The notes beneath the pieces are model-generated. The model searched no databases, was not told where the DNA came from, and saw only the letters and a list, made by a program, of their open reading frames with translations. From Phoronis australis (taxonomy: Eukaryota; Phoronida; Phoronidae), in NCBI GenBank assembly GCA_002633005.1, contig NMRA01000257.1, positions 154,731-218,730 of the forward strand: a stretch of 64,000 nucleotides of DNA, written 5' to 3'. How positions within the stretch are numbered: position 1 is the first letter of the stretch; each line of letters starts with the position of its first letter. Positions 41,631 through 53,640 of the stretch are shown here, piece by piece. The translations under genes and the position numbers were made by a program.

Positions 41631-44600
41631 CTCTAGACGCTTAGTAGTGGTGCCACGTTGCTACTTCAATGTCTCCCATTCAGAGATGACTTGGACTAAA
41701 ATGGAAGCCGGTGCTCGATTTGTGTAATTGCATCTCGCCAATGCGATCTCAGATGGTGTTTGGCGTTCTGGGTAAAATCCCGAATCGCCACGAAGTCGCC
41801 ACAGCCCGGCGGTAGCTGGAGACAGGAGGACTTCACACTGTTGAGTGGAAAAAGTTTAAGTGTGCAATTCTATTGTAAATCACCTTCTAATGAAGGAAAG
41901 GGGCATATCATACGTTGTTCAATCTTCGGTTTTCGTCCTTAGGGGGCCCGGTACTAAAGGGGGCGCAATGACATTTAATTAAAATTTGGAGTACAACATC
42001 CTTCTAAAGTCATGTTTCATGTAAATCACCCCTCAAATTAACTTAAGACATCGAAATGTCTGCGGTTATTAACTAAGACACCTCCTAATTAACGACCAAT
42101 TAACAAAGTTTAACAAAACTTCGTTTGCAAAAAATAGTTCAGCAACTGAGACGCGATTTCCCTGGCGTTTGTTGATATAACGAGGGTTTTTGGTTCTCTA
42201 GCGATAAGAAAACCCTCAAAAGGAACAGTTACTTGTATAAAAGAGTAAGTGCAACAATTTCGATTAATGCTATAGATAAAACAAAAATTCAACTTCAGAC
42301 ATGCAACTTATCGCGTGTCTTGCATGAGGTTGCCGTTAAGTGGGTTTGTCCGCAATACGCTCGTTGTGCACACTGACTTGGAAACGAGATAACACGTTAC
42401 GGGTTGCATACGTAAATTATGTGCACAATGTGTTATTTACATGCAACACATACTGAAAATGCTCTATAGGGAATTCATAAAGTTTGTATTTACGTAAAGG
42501 TGGTGACAGGTCCCTAATAGACCTACTCGGATAATTGGATATCAGTGCATGACAGTGTTTTCCCGTTGAGTGACTTCACCAGACGAAGGGGGTTCTGAGC
42601 GTATGATAACATCTAGCTTCTTTGTTTACTGCCAAGAAAAGTCTTTTGTCAGTTATGACAACAGGCTTATTACAGACCACGTGTGCATGAACACCGTCAA
42701 ACCCAGAATGAATTAGTATACATTCAGAAAGAATAGATTATCGTTACTTCGGTTGCAGTTGGGCGATTTTGGCGATTCAAAAATTAAACATGATCACCAG
42801 GACGAGGATTTCAGAAATGCTACTGGTTTATGTTCGAAAATGTTATAACTTAACTTTTATTTTTAACAGCACAGCACAGTCAGCCGAGCTAGATACGATA
42901 GGCTTGAAGATGAGAGCAATTATCGAACAAAAGAGAGCTTTCCCTCCAACCACGAATGCCAGAATGGAGTTAATCAGCCGTGTAAGATATTGGCTACAAG
43001 AGTAAACTTCACAACTTGTTGTTGGGCTATAGAATCGAACAAGTTGGGAGCAACAGGAAAACGCCGTAATGGACTAATTACAGAAGAATAACAAAATAAT
43101 AAACAAACTGTGCTTTATGTGGTAGCCTACTGCATTAACATTTAATGTTAGTCCCACCTTTTATCTGTTATTTCCAATAAGAAAATGTTTACTGTCGCCA
43201 AACTGACGACATGAGCCGACGGTCTGCCTGGCTGGAGTGCGAAGAACGAGGTTGCAGATAAATATAGAGAATTCAGACGTCTTGATAAAAGTTTGGAAAT
43301 CAAGTTTTGCATTCTTATACGTCATGTTTTTATAACTGCATAATTACTTTTGGTGTAGTGGCGAAAATAATCGTAATCTGCCAAAACGACAAGTTTCGTC
43401 TTTGAGACGGACTCTCCCTTTCCGGTGTTCTTAATGTCGGGTTGGCCGAGGTGCAAGTATATATAGCCTTGAAGTGATTAAGCGTACATAGATAACCGTT
43501 TTTTGACATGAATAAGTCAACACGACGCCACTGGGGTGTATTTTTGGCGGCGTGGTATTGCAAAGTTATGTGATTGTATTTCCTTGTTTTATTGATATCA
43601 ACTGTGGATGTAAATGTATGGTGCGTGTACTAGATCTTAGTCCATTGGTAGTTCACATGTCAGTCGCTGTCAGTTTTTCCTTCTGCCTAGTCGGTTATAA
43701 AATTTACTTATTTCAAGCCGACTGAAAATGTTTTCAAAAAATGATATTGTTATGGAATGCAGTAAACATTAAAACGAACTTACTAAAATCTAAACGTTGG
43801 TTTTTGAGCATGCGTGTTTTAGGGCTTACTAATAGGCCTACATTCAACTTTGATTTCTGACTAGCATTCCAGTAATCGGATACGATTCATGACCCTTTCG
43901 TGAAAACGTTGTTATTCTGTAAACTTTCTGACTTGACGTTACGCACTGTAATAGAATGTTGCACACAGTAAAGACGGCGACAGGTTCACATAAGAAGGTA
44001 TTTTTGCGACAACGCATGCGCGCCGGACACACAAAGTTGTTGGGAAGTTTTCCCCGATACTTTCTCTAACCAGAGAAAACTGTTTTGTTTCGCCTAGCTG
44101 CTTTTCTGTCTTGCTGGTGCAGCTTCACACATTTTTGTGACAGTGACATTTCTTGTCCTGGGGACCATGTACATTTGTAGGTACTTGAGTGAATGAATGA
44201 ACAAATGAATGAAAGGAATGAATTAATAAAATTAATGGATGAAATGAAGAAATTTCTTGCAGATTCCAACGACGCCCATTTACAAAAATACAACAAAAAC
44301 TTTGTTGAAAACGCGATTAAACTTTTTGTTTGAGAGCTTGATACAGAGTCGCTTGTAGTGTCGAAGCAATCTCCTTTCTTCAGGTTTGAATCTATTTAGC
44401 AAAACACCGAGAGACATAACAAACAAACAAATTAAAGCACTAGTTATATTTAGAAACTGCATGTTTCATCATCAGGCAGTGAGTGGAATGAACATATAGG
44501 GAGGGAAATAAACAGTGAAACACACGTGACAGAGGGAAGAGGGCATACTGGCAGGGAATGTGAATGTAACACACGAGAGGAAGCCCACAAGCTTATCGAA

Positions 44601-44945
44601 ACAGAGCCAGCGTGCGGTACACACCTATCAGCTGCTCATTCAACACAGGTTTTTTTGGTGACTGATCAATAGCGATTCCACATTCTATAGCCGAAGTGTG
44701 TGAACTGCTGAGCGATAAAACAGATCGTCTATAATGAGAGGATTCACAGAGCGTGCGTCATGGAGCTGAAAATTAGCTACCACCATATGGTGGCTTTGAA
44801 ACATTGGACATTATCATCATTTCTAAGATCTGTTGGTTTATTTTCACAAACCTCTGCCTATTTGCATTGGCACAACGTTTCGGTCAGTCATTTCTCTGAC
44901 CATCTTCCGGTGTTACAACGTACTTAGAAGAACGAGCGCGGGTGT
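41631..44945. other. Intergenic, nothing recognised
   Basis: Short open frames only (for example 42769-43005 plus and 43330-43563 minus), none with domain features. There is a (GAAT)-like stretch near 44190-44245. Confidence 0.35.
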
Positions 44946-45509
44946 ATGATACACTCATGTTGGCGAACTTTTCCCCTTTTTTCCTTGGCGAGAGCTGGCG
45001 TTGAATACGGAAGACATAAAAGCATGATGTCCAACTTAAAAGTTGTGTAAGTCCTTCCCAACGAGTCTGCAGCCAAAATATGCATCTACAAAGTTATAGA
45101 AACTACCTGTGTGAAAGTGTATGTTTTCTGTTGACAAGGATTTTTAACTTCAAATCAATGTGCCATTAATAGGGTTACGTGACTATATTTTTAGTAAAGT
45201 TTGGCAAAAAAAGAACTATACATTCTTAGCAAAACAATGGTATCGATAATGTTATAGATGTTCGAGATGAAATCTCAAAAATCGCTTTTCGGTTTTCTAA
45301 AATACCCTTTCGTTTTAGTTTTATGCATCGTTTGGATTTTTCTTACAAATGGCACGAGGTCTACTTTAGATAGCTCCTCACGCAAAAGCGGAAGATCTTG
45401 GGAATAATTCTGAACAGCGCTTTGTAGATAAGTGTACGAAGCATAGTATTGAAAGTTTCAGGTAAACTCGATCATGATTCATTTCTAAAATATGAGGTTG
45501 CGAAGTTAG
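44946..45509. repeat. 564-bp direct repeat, copy 1
   Basis: Begins ATGATACACTCATGTTGGCG and ends GAGGTTGCGAAGTTAG right before the N at 45510. Near-identical to 45561-46124 apart from an indel near 45018 and scattered substitutions. Confidence 0.88.
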
Positions 45510-45510
45510 N

Positions 45511-45560
45511 GCCGGACAAAAATGTTGGCACCCCCTTGTGATATCCTAGATCCGCCACTG
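45511..45560. mobile_element. hAT-like element end fragment
   Basis: GCCGGACAAAAATGTTGGCA ... CCTAGATCCGCCACTG is the right end of the family seen at 41241-41289, cut by the N and abutting copy 2 of the flanking repeat. Confidence 0.65.
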
Positions 45561-46124
45561 ATGATACACTCATGTTGGCGAACTTTTCCCCTTTTTTCCT
45601 TGGCGAGAGCTGGCGTTGAACACGGAAGACATTGGACATTATGCTTAAGTTGTGTAAGTCCTCCCCAACGAGTCTGCAGCCAAAATATTCATCTACAAAG
45701 TTATAGAAATTAACTGTGTGAAAGTGTATATTTTCTGTTGACAAGGATTTTTAACTTCAAATCAATGTGCCATTAATAGGGTTACGTGACTATATTTTTA
45801 GTAAAGTTTGGCAAAAAAGAACCGTTTTTACGATACATTCTTAGCAAAACAATGGTATCGATAATGTTATAGATGTTCGAGATGAAATCTCAAAAATCGC
45901 TTTTCGGTTTTCTAAAATACCCTTTCGTTTTAGTTTTATGCATCGGTTGGATTTTTCTTATAAATGGCACGAGGTCTACTTTAGATAGCTCCTCACGCAA
46001 AAGCGGAAGATCTTGGGAATAATTCTGAACAGCGCTTTGTAGATAAGTGTACGAAGCATAGTATTGAAAGTTTCAGGTAAACTCGATCATGATTCATTTC
46101 TAAAATATGAGGTTGCGAAGTTAG
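45561..46124. repeat. 564-bp direct repeat, copy 2
   Basis: Same start and end as copy 1, then continues into unique DNA (GCAAATTTGCAATTTTTCTA). The inner part belongs to the dispersed repeat also found at 27480 and 57240. Confidence 0.88.
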
Positions 46125-46715
46125 GCAAATTTGCAATTTTTCTAGGGTCCTACATAATCTTGTGAACCAATATTGCTAATGCTATATTATTGGAGTAACC
46201 CCAAAAGTGTTTATAGACCTAATTCACGCCGACAGGAGCTCTGTTAGTGCCATTACAGTGCGGAAATTACCTGACATAATTTTAGTGCTTTTCAGACAAC
46301 TTTTAATTAGGATTTTTTACAATAGGACACAAACTTGCTGAGATTCTGGTATTCATCAAATTTTGCACGATTAATTCCGAGGAAATTTTTTCAGGAGGTA
46401 ACTTTTGTTTACTCACTTTAAATCCAAGCCAGACGGCTCTCCTTAAATGACAATACTGCAATCTATGCTTTGACATTTATTGAACTTACTTACGTTATCA
46501 GTCTCACACATGACTTTTTAAGGCCTTTCGATAGGGGTTACGAAACTTCCTGAGATTCTCGATTGCACAAGGCCACAACCGATTGGGATAAATGATTCCT
46601 TTTCTGCAAAAAATGGGATTCTGAAATACTGTAAAGTGGGGACGTTACCAGTGTGGCATGACGTGTTACAACATATTATCAGCCACTACATGTATGTTGT
46701 TTACTGGAGCTCTGC

Positions 46716-46790
46716 CTTAAGACGGAATTGAACCCACGGCCACAGCGGTCAGAGGCTAACGCTTTGGTAGTAGTGGTAAAACTTAATGTT
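46716..46790 (-). tRNA. tRNA-derived SINE or pseudogene fragment
   Basis: The minus strand reads TTAGCCTCTGACCGCTGTGG then CCGTGGGTTCAATTCCGTCT, a near-perfect B box with an anticodon-arm-like stretch. The A box is weak (CTACTACCAAAGCGTTAG). Confidence 0.35.
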
Positions 46791-48725
46791 GCCGTGTATT
46801 ATAAGCTTAAGTAAAGCCATAGAAAAAAATTCCAAACGTCGAAACGTCATATCCCAAATGGCTGGCCGGATTCATATGAAACTTCCACATATGACATCTA
46901 TACTTTAACGCACACTTGAAGGGCTGCTTCCAAACTATTCTGATAACATGCTTTATGTAAACTGTTCTTCATACACCATCAAAATTAGGAGTTTAATGAT
47001 TTTTATGAACAAATCGAAAATTGGGTGTATGAAACGAAAGCAAAATACTATTTTAGTAAATTGCAACTGCGTTTTTGAGATTTGCTTTTGAACAAACATT
47101 ATTTTATATCTGTCACGGGTTAGCCGTTCACAAATATATAATAAGACCAGCAACTGCAGTTCAATCATATATTGTACTTGTACCAACGATTCATCCACAC
47201 TTGACGAACACCGATAAAAGACAGACTCAAACCACGTGGTCTCCTGAGAACCAGTGTGGGCATTTGCTTATCAAAGACTAGCCAACAAATAGCTTAAAGC
47301 AGACGTCACAATAGTCATCAGAATATGAATAGTGATTCGCGCTAATGGGCGAGAGCCCGTCACACCACATATCAAATGAAATTTGGTCGTGCTGTTGATA
47401 CCATTGCTGTGTTATGGGTGTACTTTTCTCTTACAAAAGTCATTGTCACGTGACCCAGTTAGAGGAAGATTAGTATGCAAACTAAAACCAGTCTTCGGAC
47501 ATTTTACTTTAAAAATAAACTTTTGCACAGCTTATTTATGCCGTTTTCTGGCTTAATGCACAGAGTTGTCGATAAGGCCACTACAAATAAGGTAACCAGT
47601 CTCGATTTCTTTTAAATGTGCGGGAACCGGTGATTTCCAATAAAATCTCAAAAGAACAGATTTTGTTGTTGTTTTTTAGCTCTGGTCAAAGCTAATGACT
47701 TCAAAAAGTCTCTCCTACCAAACAAAAATGCCAAAAAGTGTATTCTTTTGTCTCTAATACTGATTGTGTGAGGGTGTCGGTTGCACCCGACTGGGTAGAG
47801 AAACGTCGTTCTTCAATTTTTCTCGTCAATTATTCAATTATTATTTGTGAAATTTCATTAAACAGCGTATTCGGCATAACTGAAAAATTATGAAAAGGCA
47901 AAGAAAATCGTTTTGAGCCATTCCTATTTTTTGATTTTCCATTAAGCCCATTTTATTCTTCAAGTTTTCTTAAAAGAAATTCTCTTACTGTTCTCAAAAA
48001 CTTCCTCGGACTAGTTCAGTTCAAGTAAATAATAAAGAATTACAAGAAAATGTGTTATATGTTACTGTTTTCGTGGGCTATTGTTTTTTGAGATTAAGCA
48101 AATACGATATATTCAGTCATAACTTCACTGACTATCACATCAAAAAATTGCCATTATTAACGCTGGCACGTCAGATCATTAGATTTCAAATTGAGTAATC
48201 TCGCAAAAATTGACCAAGAAATGAAACTCATTTGAGCGTATTGCTACTACCCGTTAAAAAGGTGAAATGAGATAAACATGTCCAGCGACGAATTGCAGCA
48301 TTACTAAAAGCTGCTGGAAGTGTTTTCCGTGGTTTTGTCAACCAAATTGGAGCAGTGGCAAGCCTACCCTTAATAACGTCATACTTGACTATTTGTCAAT
48401 TAAAGCAGGCCGAGAGATGACGACCAATGCTATAAGTAAACGAATCCTTGTTATCACTGATAACACACGAAGTGATGTTTGGCGCTGTCCTAGTTTTAAG
48501 CTATGAATCAACACTGTTCGGTTACTTTTTTAGTAGACTAGGACATTGTTTATCAAGAACTATAAACTTCCGAAACTGTCAGAGCATGTTATTTTTAGTG
48601 TTTCTATTTTCTCCGAAAGTCCCTTCCGTTCTCGACAATATTCAGCTAACATTACATGTCACAGTTCAATCTCCAGTTGCAAGTATCCCGGACGTATCTC
48701 ATTGAACTCTGAGGTGGAGTCGGGG
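46791..48725. other. Intergenic, repeat-derived and unassigned
   Basis: Parts at 46840-46960 and 47380-47480 resemble the dispersed repeat (GATTCATATGAAACTTCCAC). No gene is recognised. Confidence 0.35.
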
Positions 48726-48731
48726 TATATA
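48726..48731 (+). promoter_or_regulatory. TATA box of the Rho-like gene
   Basis: GGGGTATATAGTC lies 58 bp before the ATG. A start about 30 bp downstream would give a 5' leader of under 30 nt, so the gene appears to have a compact promoter of its own. Confidence 0.5.
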
Positions 48732-48783
48732 GTCACAACCTCGCCTCTTCAGACCGGTATACGTGCGCCAGAATTTCTCTGTA

Positions 48784-49362
48784 ATGTACGCAAGCTGCAA
48801 GTGTGTAATTGTGGGTGACAGTACTTGTGGAAAAAGCAGCCTTCTACACGTGTACACCGAGAATGAATTCCCTACTCATTACATACCCAATGTTATCGAA
48901 GATTTTTCGTGTGAGATGGAACTGAACGAAACGCAAGTGGACCTGAGTTTGTGTGCGGTGGCCGGACACGAGGAGTACGACCACATAAGAGTTTTGTCTT
49001 ACCCGAACTCCGATGTTGTCGTGGTGTGTTTCTCGATTGACAACAAGAACAGTTTAGAAAATGTTCTTACCAAGTGGCTGCCAGAAACGCGTTTGCACTG
49101 TCCGACTGTTCCGATTATTTTGGTGGGAAACAAAACTGATTTGAGAAGTCGATGTAACAACAACCAACTACATCTTCTCTCGGAAGATGCTGGATTGACC
49201 ATGTCCAAGAAAATAGGGGCTCGTTGTTATTTGGAGTGCTCAGCAAAGTTGAAAACTGGGATACAAACAGTGTTTGAAACAGCTGTTAAACTTGCAATGA
49301 AAGACAGAGCAAAGACTCACCAAAAGAAAAAGTATACAGAACATAGCTGCAATGTGCTTTAA
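48784..49362 (+). CDS. Atypical Rho-family small GTPase, intronless
   Basis: 192 aa from ATG 48784 (MYASCKCVIVGD); the open frame extends 7 codons further upstream but only to a GTG. Rho hallmarks: GDSTCGKSS P-loop, YIPNVIEDF switch I, RVLSYPNSDVVVVCFSID, TVPIILVGNKTDL base-binding motif, ECSAK, a basic KKK stretch and a CNVL CAAX box predicting geranylgeranylation. A partial Rho insert is present, about six residues shorter than in RhoA. Key residues differ (RhoA numbering, this protein minus one): G14 to S, T37 to N, D59 to A, T60 to V, Q63 to H. It should therefore hydrolyse GTP poorly or not at all, like Rnd or RhoH, and its Mg2+ coordination is doubtful. Subfamily unassigned. Lack of introns suggests an old retrocopy, though no poly-A relic is seen. 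Confidence 0.9.
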   Translation: MYASCKCVIVGDSTCGKSSLLHVYTENEFPTHYIPNVIEDFSCEMELNETQVDLSLCAVAGHEEYDHIRVLSYPNSDVVVVCFSIDNKNSLENVLTKWLPETRLHCPTVPIILVGNKTDLRSRCNNNQLHLLSEDAGLTMSKKIGARCYLECSAKLKTGIQTVFETAVKLAMKDRAKTHQKKKYTEHSCNVL

Positions 49363-51463
49363 AGAAAACATCTATTGGCGAGCATCTACGTGGCAGTTGT
49401 CAGTCTTTACAGATTTACTCCCCGTAGACCTGCGACACTATGCGTGTAGGCTGTTTGAATTAATTAATAGTGGCGACCCGACGGACCAAACATTCCGACT
49501 GATGCAGTTACTACACCGGCAATGAAAACTAATGTCAGATCATCAACGACAGCATCTGTTTATTTTTTCTACACTTGACAAAACCACTGATCAATCCTTT
49601 GTTTTCAACTATTAATGTGTATATCTCTTTTTACTGTCATTTGACAATCTTTTTTGCCCGTTGGGCAATTCGCTAAGCCATACTATACAGCGCCATCTGT
49701 ACATGTACTGTTTGTTTAAAGCTCAGATATATCTGAGTTTAAAGGCAGATAGCACTGAGCCCCTCCTTGAGGACTCTAGCGCAAAGGCAGCTTCGTGTAG
49801 GACGAAAATGCCCAGCTCGTGACTGTATTGACTTCCTTATTTGGAAAAATCACGTGCGTGAGTAAACTTGCCCGAGTGGGCATAAAAAGGCATTGTCGTT
49901 ACCTGGTGTACATCAACGTGGAATTGTAAGCAAAAACAATTATTGTGTAAAGGGGACCAATTCTGTGCCCAGCCTTAACTGCTGGGAGAGCCAGTTTTCG
50001 TTGTTAAGTTACTCGACGTCATTAATTTTTCACCATTCATGAGGTAGAATAGACCGGTGCTGTCCAGTCTCAACTAGGAACTAGCTTACATGTTCCCACC
50101 CGGCAGTGTCTCGCGATTACATACAGTGGAGTTGATCGATTTACTGTGCGACCAGTTACCACCGTGAAATAACTAGCAGCCTCTACGACGACACTGCAGC
50201 TGGTATACGTGACTTAGTCTGATTGACGCCATCTAATGTCCTGCAATTTTGTTCCCTAATTTCAACAATCAAATACACATATATTTATGTGGCTTGTTAT
50301 TGTATTCAGAATGCACCGTGAAATGTCAAAATGTGAAAAAGATAAACACAGCAAGACAAAAGTAGGTCGCTGAATGTCAAAAATGGTAATCACCGTAGCA
50401 CTGAAATCTGAGTAATAGTCATATTGCCGCCTCCCAGACTAAATCTAAATTAAGTGCAACTATCAGAGATTTTCGATAAAGCGCTTCAGTGCTTTTTCGA
50501 AATTACAATTTCCGTTCAATGAGTGGTAGTTTCTGTTCTACAACCAGTAAGAACATATTTCCCCTGAACAATTTAATTCCGTTCAAGGCATGCGATTTTC
50601 CAATACGAACGTTTTTTGGAAACTTGATTTTGCTGTTCACTTAACGCAACCTGATCATTTCCGGCAACTGGTCGAAACGTTGTTGAGTGCATGCCAGTTT
50701 GTTACCGTGTTGCACAAGTAAATATATAAGTTTATCAACATAGCATTCATTGCGCTGAAGGGTTTCCGTTGAAAATGTTAGAATTTCAGTGTGACACTAG
50801 GTTACCCCCATTTCTAAAGAGAATGACAGCCGTATGTATGGCAAGCCCTAGATTGTGAAATTGATCATTCGCTGTTGCTGTAAAACTTGTTGCATTTACA
50901 TATAGGCCATGTGCCTGATTTCTTTCGCGATTTTTAGAACAAGGCCAACGATGATAAGGCTAAACAATATCTTGCGTGGTGGGACTAAAACGCAGACACA
51001 CTGGCCACGGGCTAGAAATACGTGCACCAGTACGATTTAGTTCTTAGGCGTAAAACGGTGTTTTTAAGAACTACCAAAATGAGAAAAGTTAATGACAAAC
51101 GTGTTAGAGGGAATACGTTCTAAAAATCACCAGTCACATTTGGTTTCCGAAAAAAAGGTTCGAAAGCGCTTTCTGTTGGGGACGATATATTGGAAATTCC
51201 CGCTACTAGTCACAAAGCACAGGTTTGATCAGATTGTCTCAAAATGTTTGTTGAAATAAATACTTCCATTATCGTGATTAATATTTGTGGAAAGAGAACT
51301 TGTTATAAATTTTGTGTATTCGTTACGTGACCCGGAAAACAGAGAAAAGAAAAAATTACAAAACGAAAATTAATTAAGGAACATCATGCTGATGTTTAAA
51401 GTAGCTGGCTAGAACAGGACGGAAACAGCGTGGGTCGTTTTGAATAAACTTGAGCGGACAACA
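49363..51463. other. Downstream of the Rho gene, intergenic
   Basis: Contains a 16-bp palindrome CTCAGATATATCTGAG (49722-49737) and a TATA-like stretch GGGCATAAAAAGG (49878-49890), but no open frame follows it. The block at about 49810-49950 resembles 53470-53640. Confidence 0.4.
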
Positions 51464-51559
51464 GTCTGATACAACGTGCCCTCACTTTGAGAACCAGTTT
51501 GATGCCCGTTATTTAGTGGGGAAAACTGGTTCTCAAACTTCGGGCACGTTATATCAGAC
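51464..51559. ncRNA. Long imperfect hairpin (pre-miRNA-like or small MITE)
   Basis: The arms GTCTGATACAACGTGCCC and GGGCACGTTATATCAGAC pair except for one position; a 4-base mismatch follows, then TTTGAGAACCAGTTT pairs exactly with AAACTGGTTCTCAAA. The loop is about 24 nt. A 35-38-bp stem with one internal loop is the form of a Drosha substrate, but a short inverted-repeat transposon would look the same. Confidence 0.45.
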
Positions 51560-53090
51560 CATTACCCTTGAGCGTAGGTGATTCCCATTTTCGCTGCTGC
51601 TTCATAAAGAATTTTGAGGTTATCTCTGGTTAAATTTCTCGTCCAAGTCATGCAGCAAGCCTGTGCGAAACATAACAGTGTAAAAGCCCAGCTCACTTAC
51701 AAATGAATGAATTATTTAGAAGTGGTGCACCCTTCAAGGTATGAACAACTCGGGTTGTGTTTCGTCTTAATAGAACTGGCTGTAACAGTTCTCCTTTGTT
51801 TGGTCTTCCAAGAGTTCTCGGCCACAACTGAAAATCCAAACCTGACGCTGTGACAAAATGCATTGAGATGGCCCTTTAGCCGCCAAGATTGCATATACAT
51901 GTAACTGATAGAAAAATAAACAAAGAGATGCATCTTTCATCACGGTTCGTTTACATTTTACTAGGTTTGCAATATTAACAAGGTAGTGTGTCGGTTCCTC
52001 ATTGAACCCAACCTATCGACAGCCATACTGAAATCGAAAAATTCCGGATCTATGCGGATACTGAAATCAGGACTCGTTCTGTCTCCCTGCTACAGAGATT
52101 GTGCCGGACGGAGGCCTTTGTGTGCTAAGGAGACAACTGAAGCATCGCTGTATCACAATTTTCAAACGAAATTATCAAGACACTTTTGATTCTATTAGAC
52201 TATAAATATTTAGAAGCAAGCGTAATTAGTAAATTATATATTGATTTAATAGTCTTGGATTTGATAATTAAACAGCAATTTTGTGTTCAACTTCTGCAAT
52301 AACAGTACGAGACTTGGTTGAAAATTAGAAACAAATCTATAATTGCGCTTTTTCAACGAGCTAAGTTGTGGCTGTCAAACTCGTTTGCAACGCGCGTAAG
52401 TTTGACATGTTTACCCCTAGCTTTCTTGAATAATTTTACTGGCTCTAGAAAGAAAGGGCTGAGTGATTTTAAATTGATATATCTTTCCATTCACATTTTT
52501 GGCTTGTTTTTTTAAACTATGTCTACATTTCAACATCAAACATTACCGCGTTTTACACTTTACATCAAGTTCAGTTTCGCGTTACATCATGGTGCTTTTC
52601 AATCCACTAAGCTGGTCTCAAAAATTTTCTTGACACGGTAGTTTTTTTTACAATCTAAACAACTGATTATTTTTGAGTAGGACTGATTTCTTGAAATTAT
52701 TTGGTTTGTTCAGAGCCATAAAGAACAAAATCTGTCGAGTTATTTTCATTTTACGAGCGTTTATCGACTTCCAATTTATGGCTTTCTCTCAGTTCGCTCA
52801 TGGTAGCAGCAGGGTAGAGTTTAACGCAACGATCTAGCCAGGACCTTCCTAGAAAAGCAAGACTTCGCGAGACTACGCGAGTTATTGCCGTGTGTTTATT
52901 ATGAGACAACGTGATTTTGACTAAATTGTTCTCCTGTGTATGTGTGATAACAAAAGGCTCCATTCGTGAAAGTGGGCGAGCCTCACTCACCAAGGCGACC
53001 AGTGAAAAGCTGCAGCGGTAACGGCAACACATTTATAATCTCACTACCCGCGGCCTACTAGACTGGTCAGTTCGTAGTAAATGCTCAGTG
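51560..53090. other. Intergenic, nothing recognised
   Basis: No gene-like frame. CTAGAAAAGCAAGACTTCGC at 52848 echoes the inner part of the 10972-11114 MITE. Confidence 0.35.
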
Positions 53091-53324
53091 CTACACCTAT
53101 ATACTCAGGTTAATCAACCATTATTTGACTTTCCAAGAAAGGGACTCGATGCAATCAGGAACGTTTAATTAATTATTGTCCACTTGTACAAAATCAATAC
53201 CAATAGTGGCTGGAACGAGGCTCCATTTAGTTTTGATACACCTAGCTATATATAGTCAGGTTAGTCAACCATCATTTGACTTTCCGAAAAAGGAGTCAAT
53301 GCAATCAGGAAGTTTAGGTAGGCC
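53091..53324. repeat. Tandem duplication of about 75 bp (two diverged copies, about 150 bp apart)
   Basis: CACCTATATACTCAGGTTAA ... ATTATTTGACTTTCC ... GATGCAATCAGGAA at 53093-53161 and CACCTAGCTATATATAGTCA ... ATCATTTGACTTTCC ... AATGCAATCAGGAA at 53238-53311. Confidence 0.65.
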
Positions 53325-53469
53325 TACTGTCGGTTTAAACGTTTGTGGCTTGAACCGGAGGCTTCACTAAGTTTTTGCTATTTTATGAAAACAAAAGTAA
53401 TCTCACCATACTATAGTCAGTGCGTGGCATAACAGTGCAACGAACAATTACGCTGCTGGCAATCAAGCA

Positions 53470-53640
53470 AACGTCCCCAACTTCCTGACCGTATTGGCAA
53501 CTTTATTTGAAAAGTCACATGAGTTGACTAGCTTGCTGGGAACACGGGCATATGTTAGCGGACGAGTGAGGTTATAAATGCGTTGCCGTTACCCTGGAGG
53601 TATCAACATAGACTTAAAAGTAAAAGACAACTATTGTCAT
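53470..53640. repeat. Diverged copy of the 49810-49950 block
   Basis: Shares the order ACCGTATTGGCAACTTTATT / ACTGTATTGACTTCCTTATT, a TATA-like ATAAATGCG / ATAAAAAGGC, GTTGCCGTTACC / ATTGTCGTTACC, and TATCAACATAGA / CATCAACGTGGA. Seen by eye only. Confidence 0.4.

Noticed and set aside
48763-48783. Upstream extension of the Rho protein by seven codons
   Set aside because: The extension starts with GTG, not ATG, and the family alignment begins at the ATG at 48784.
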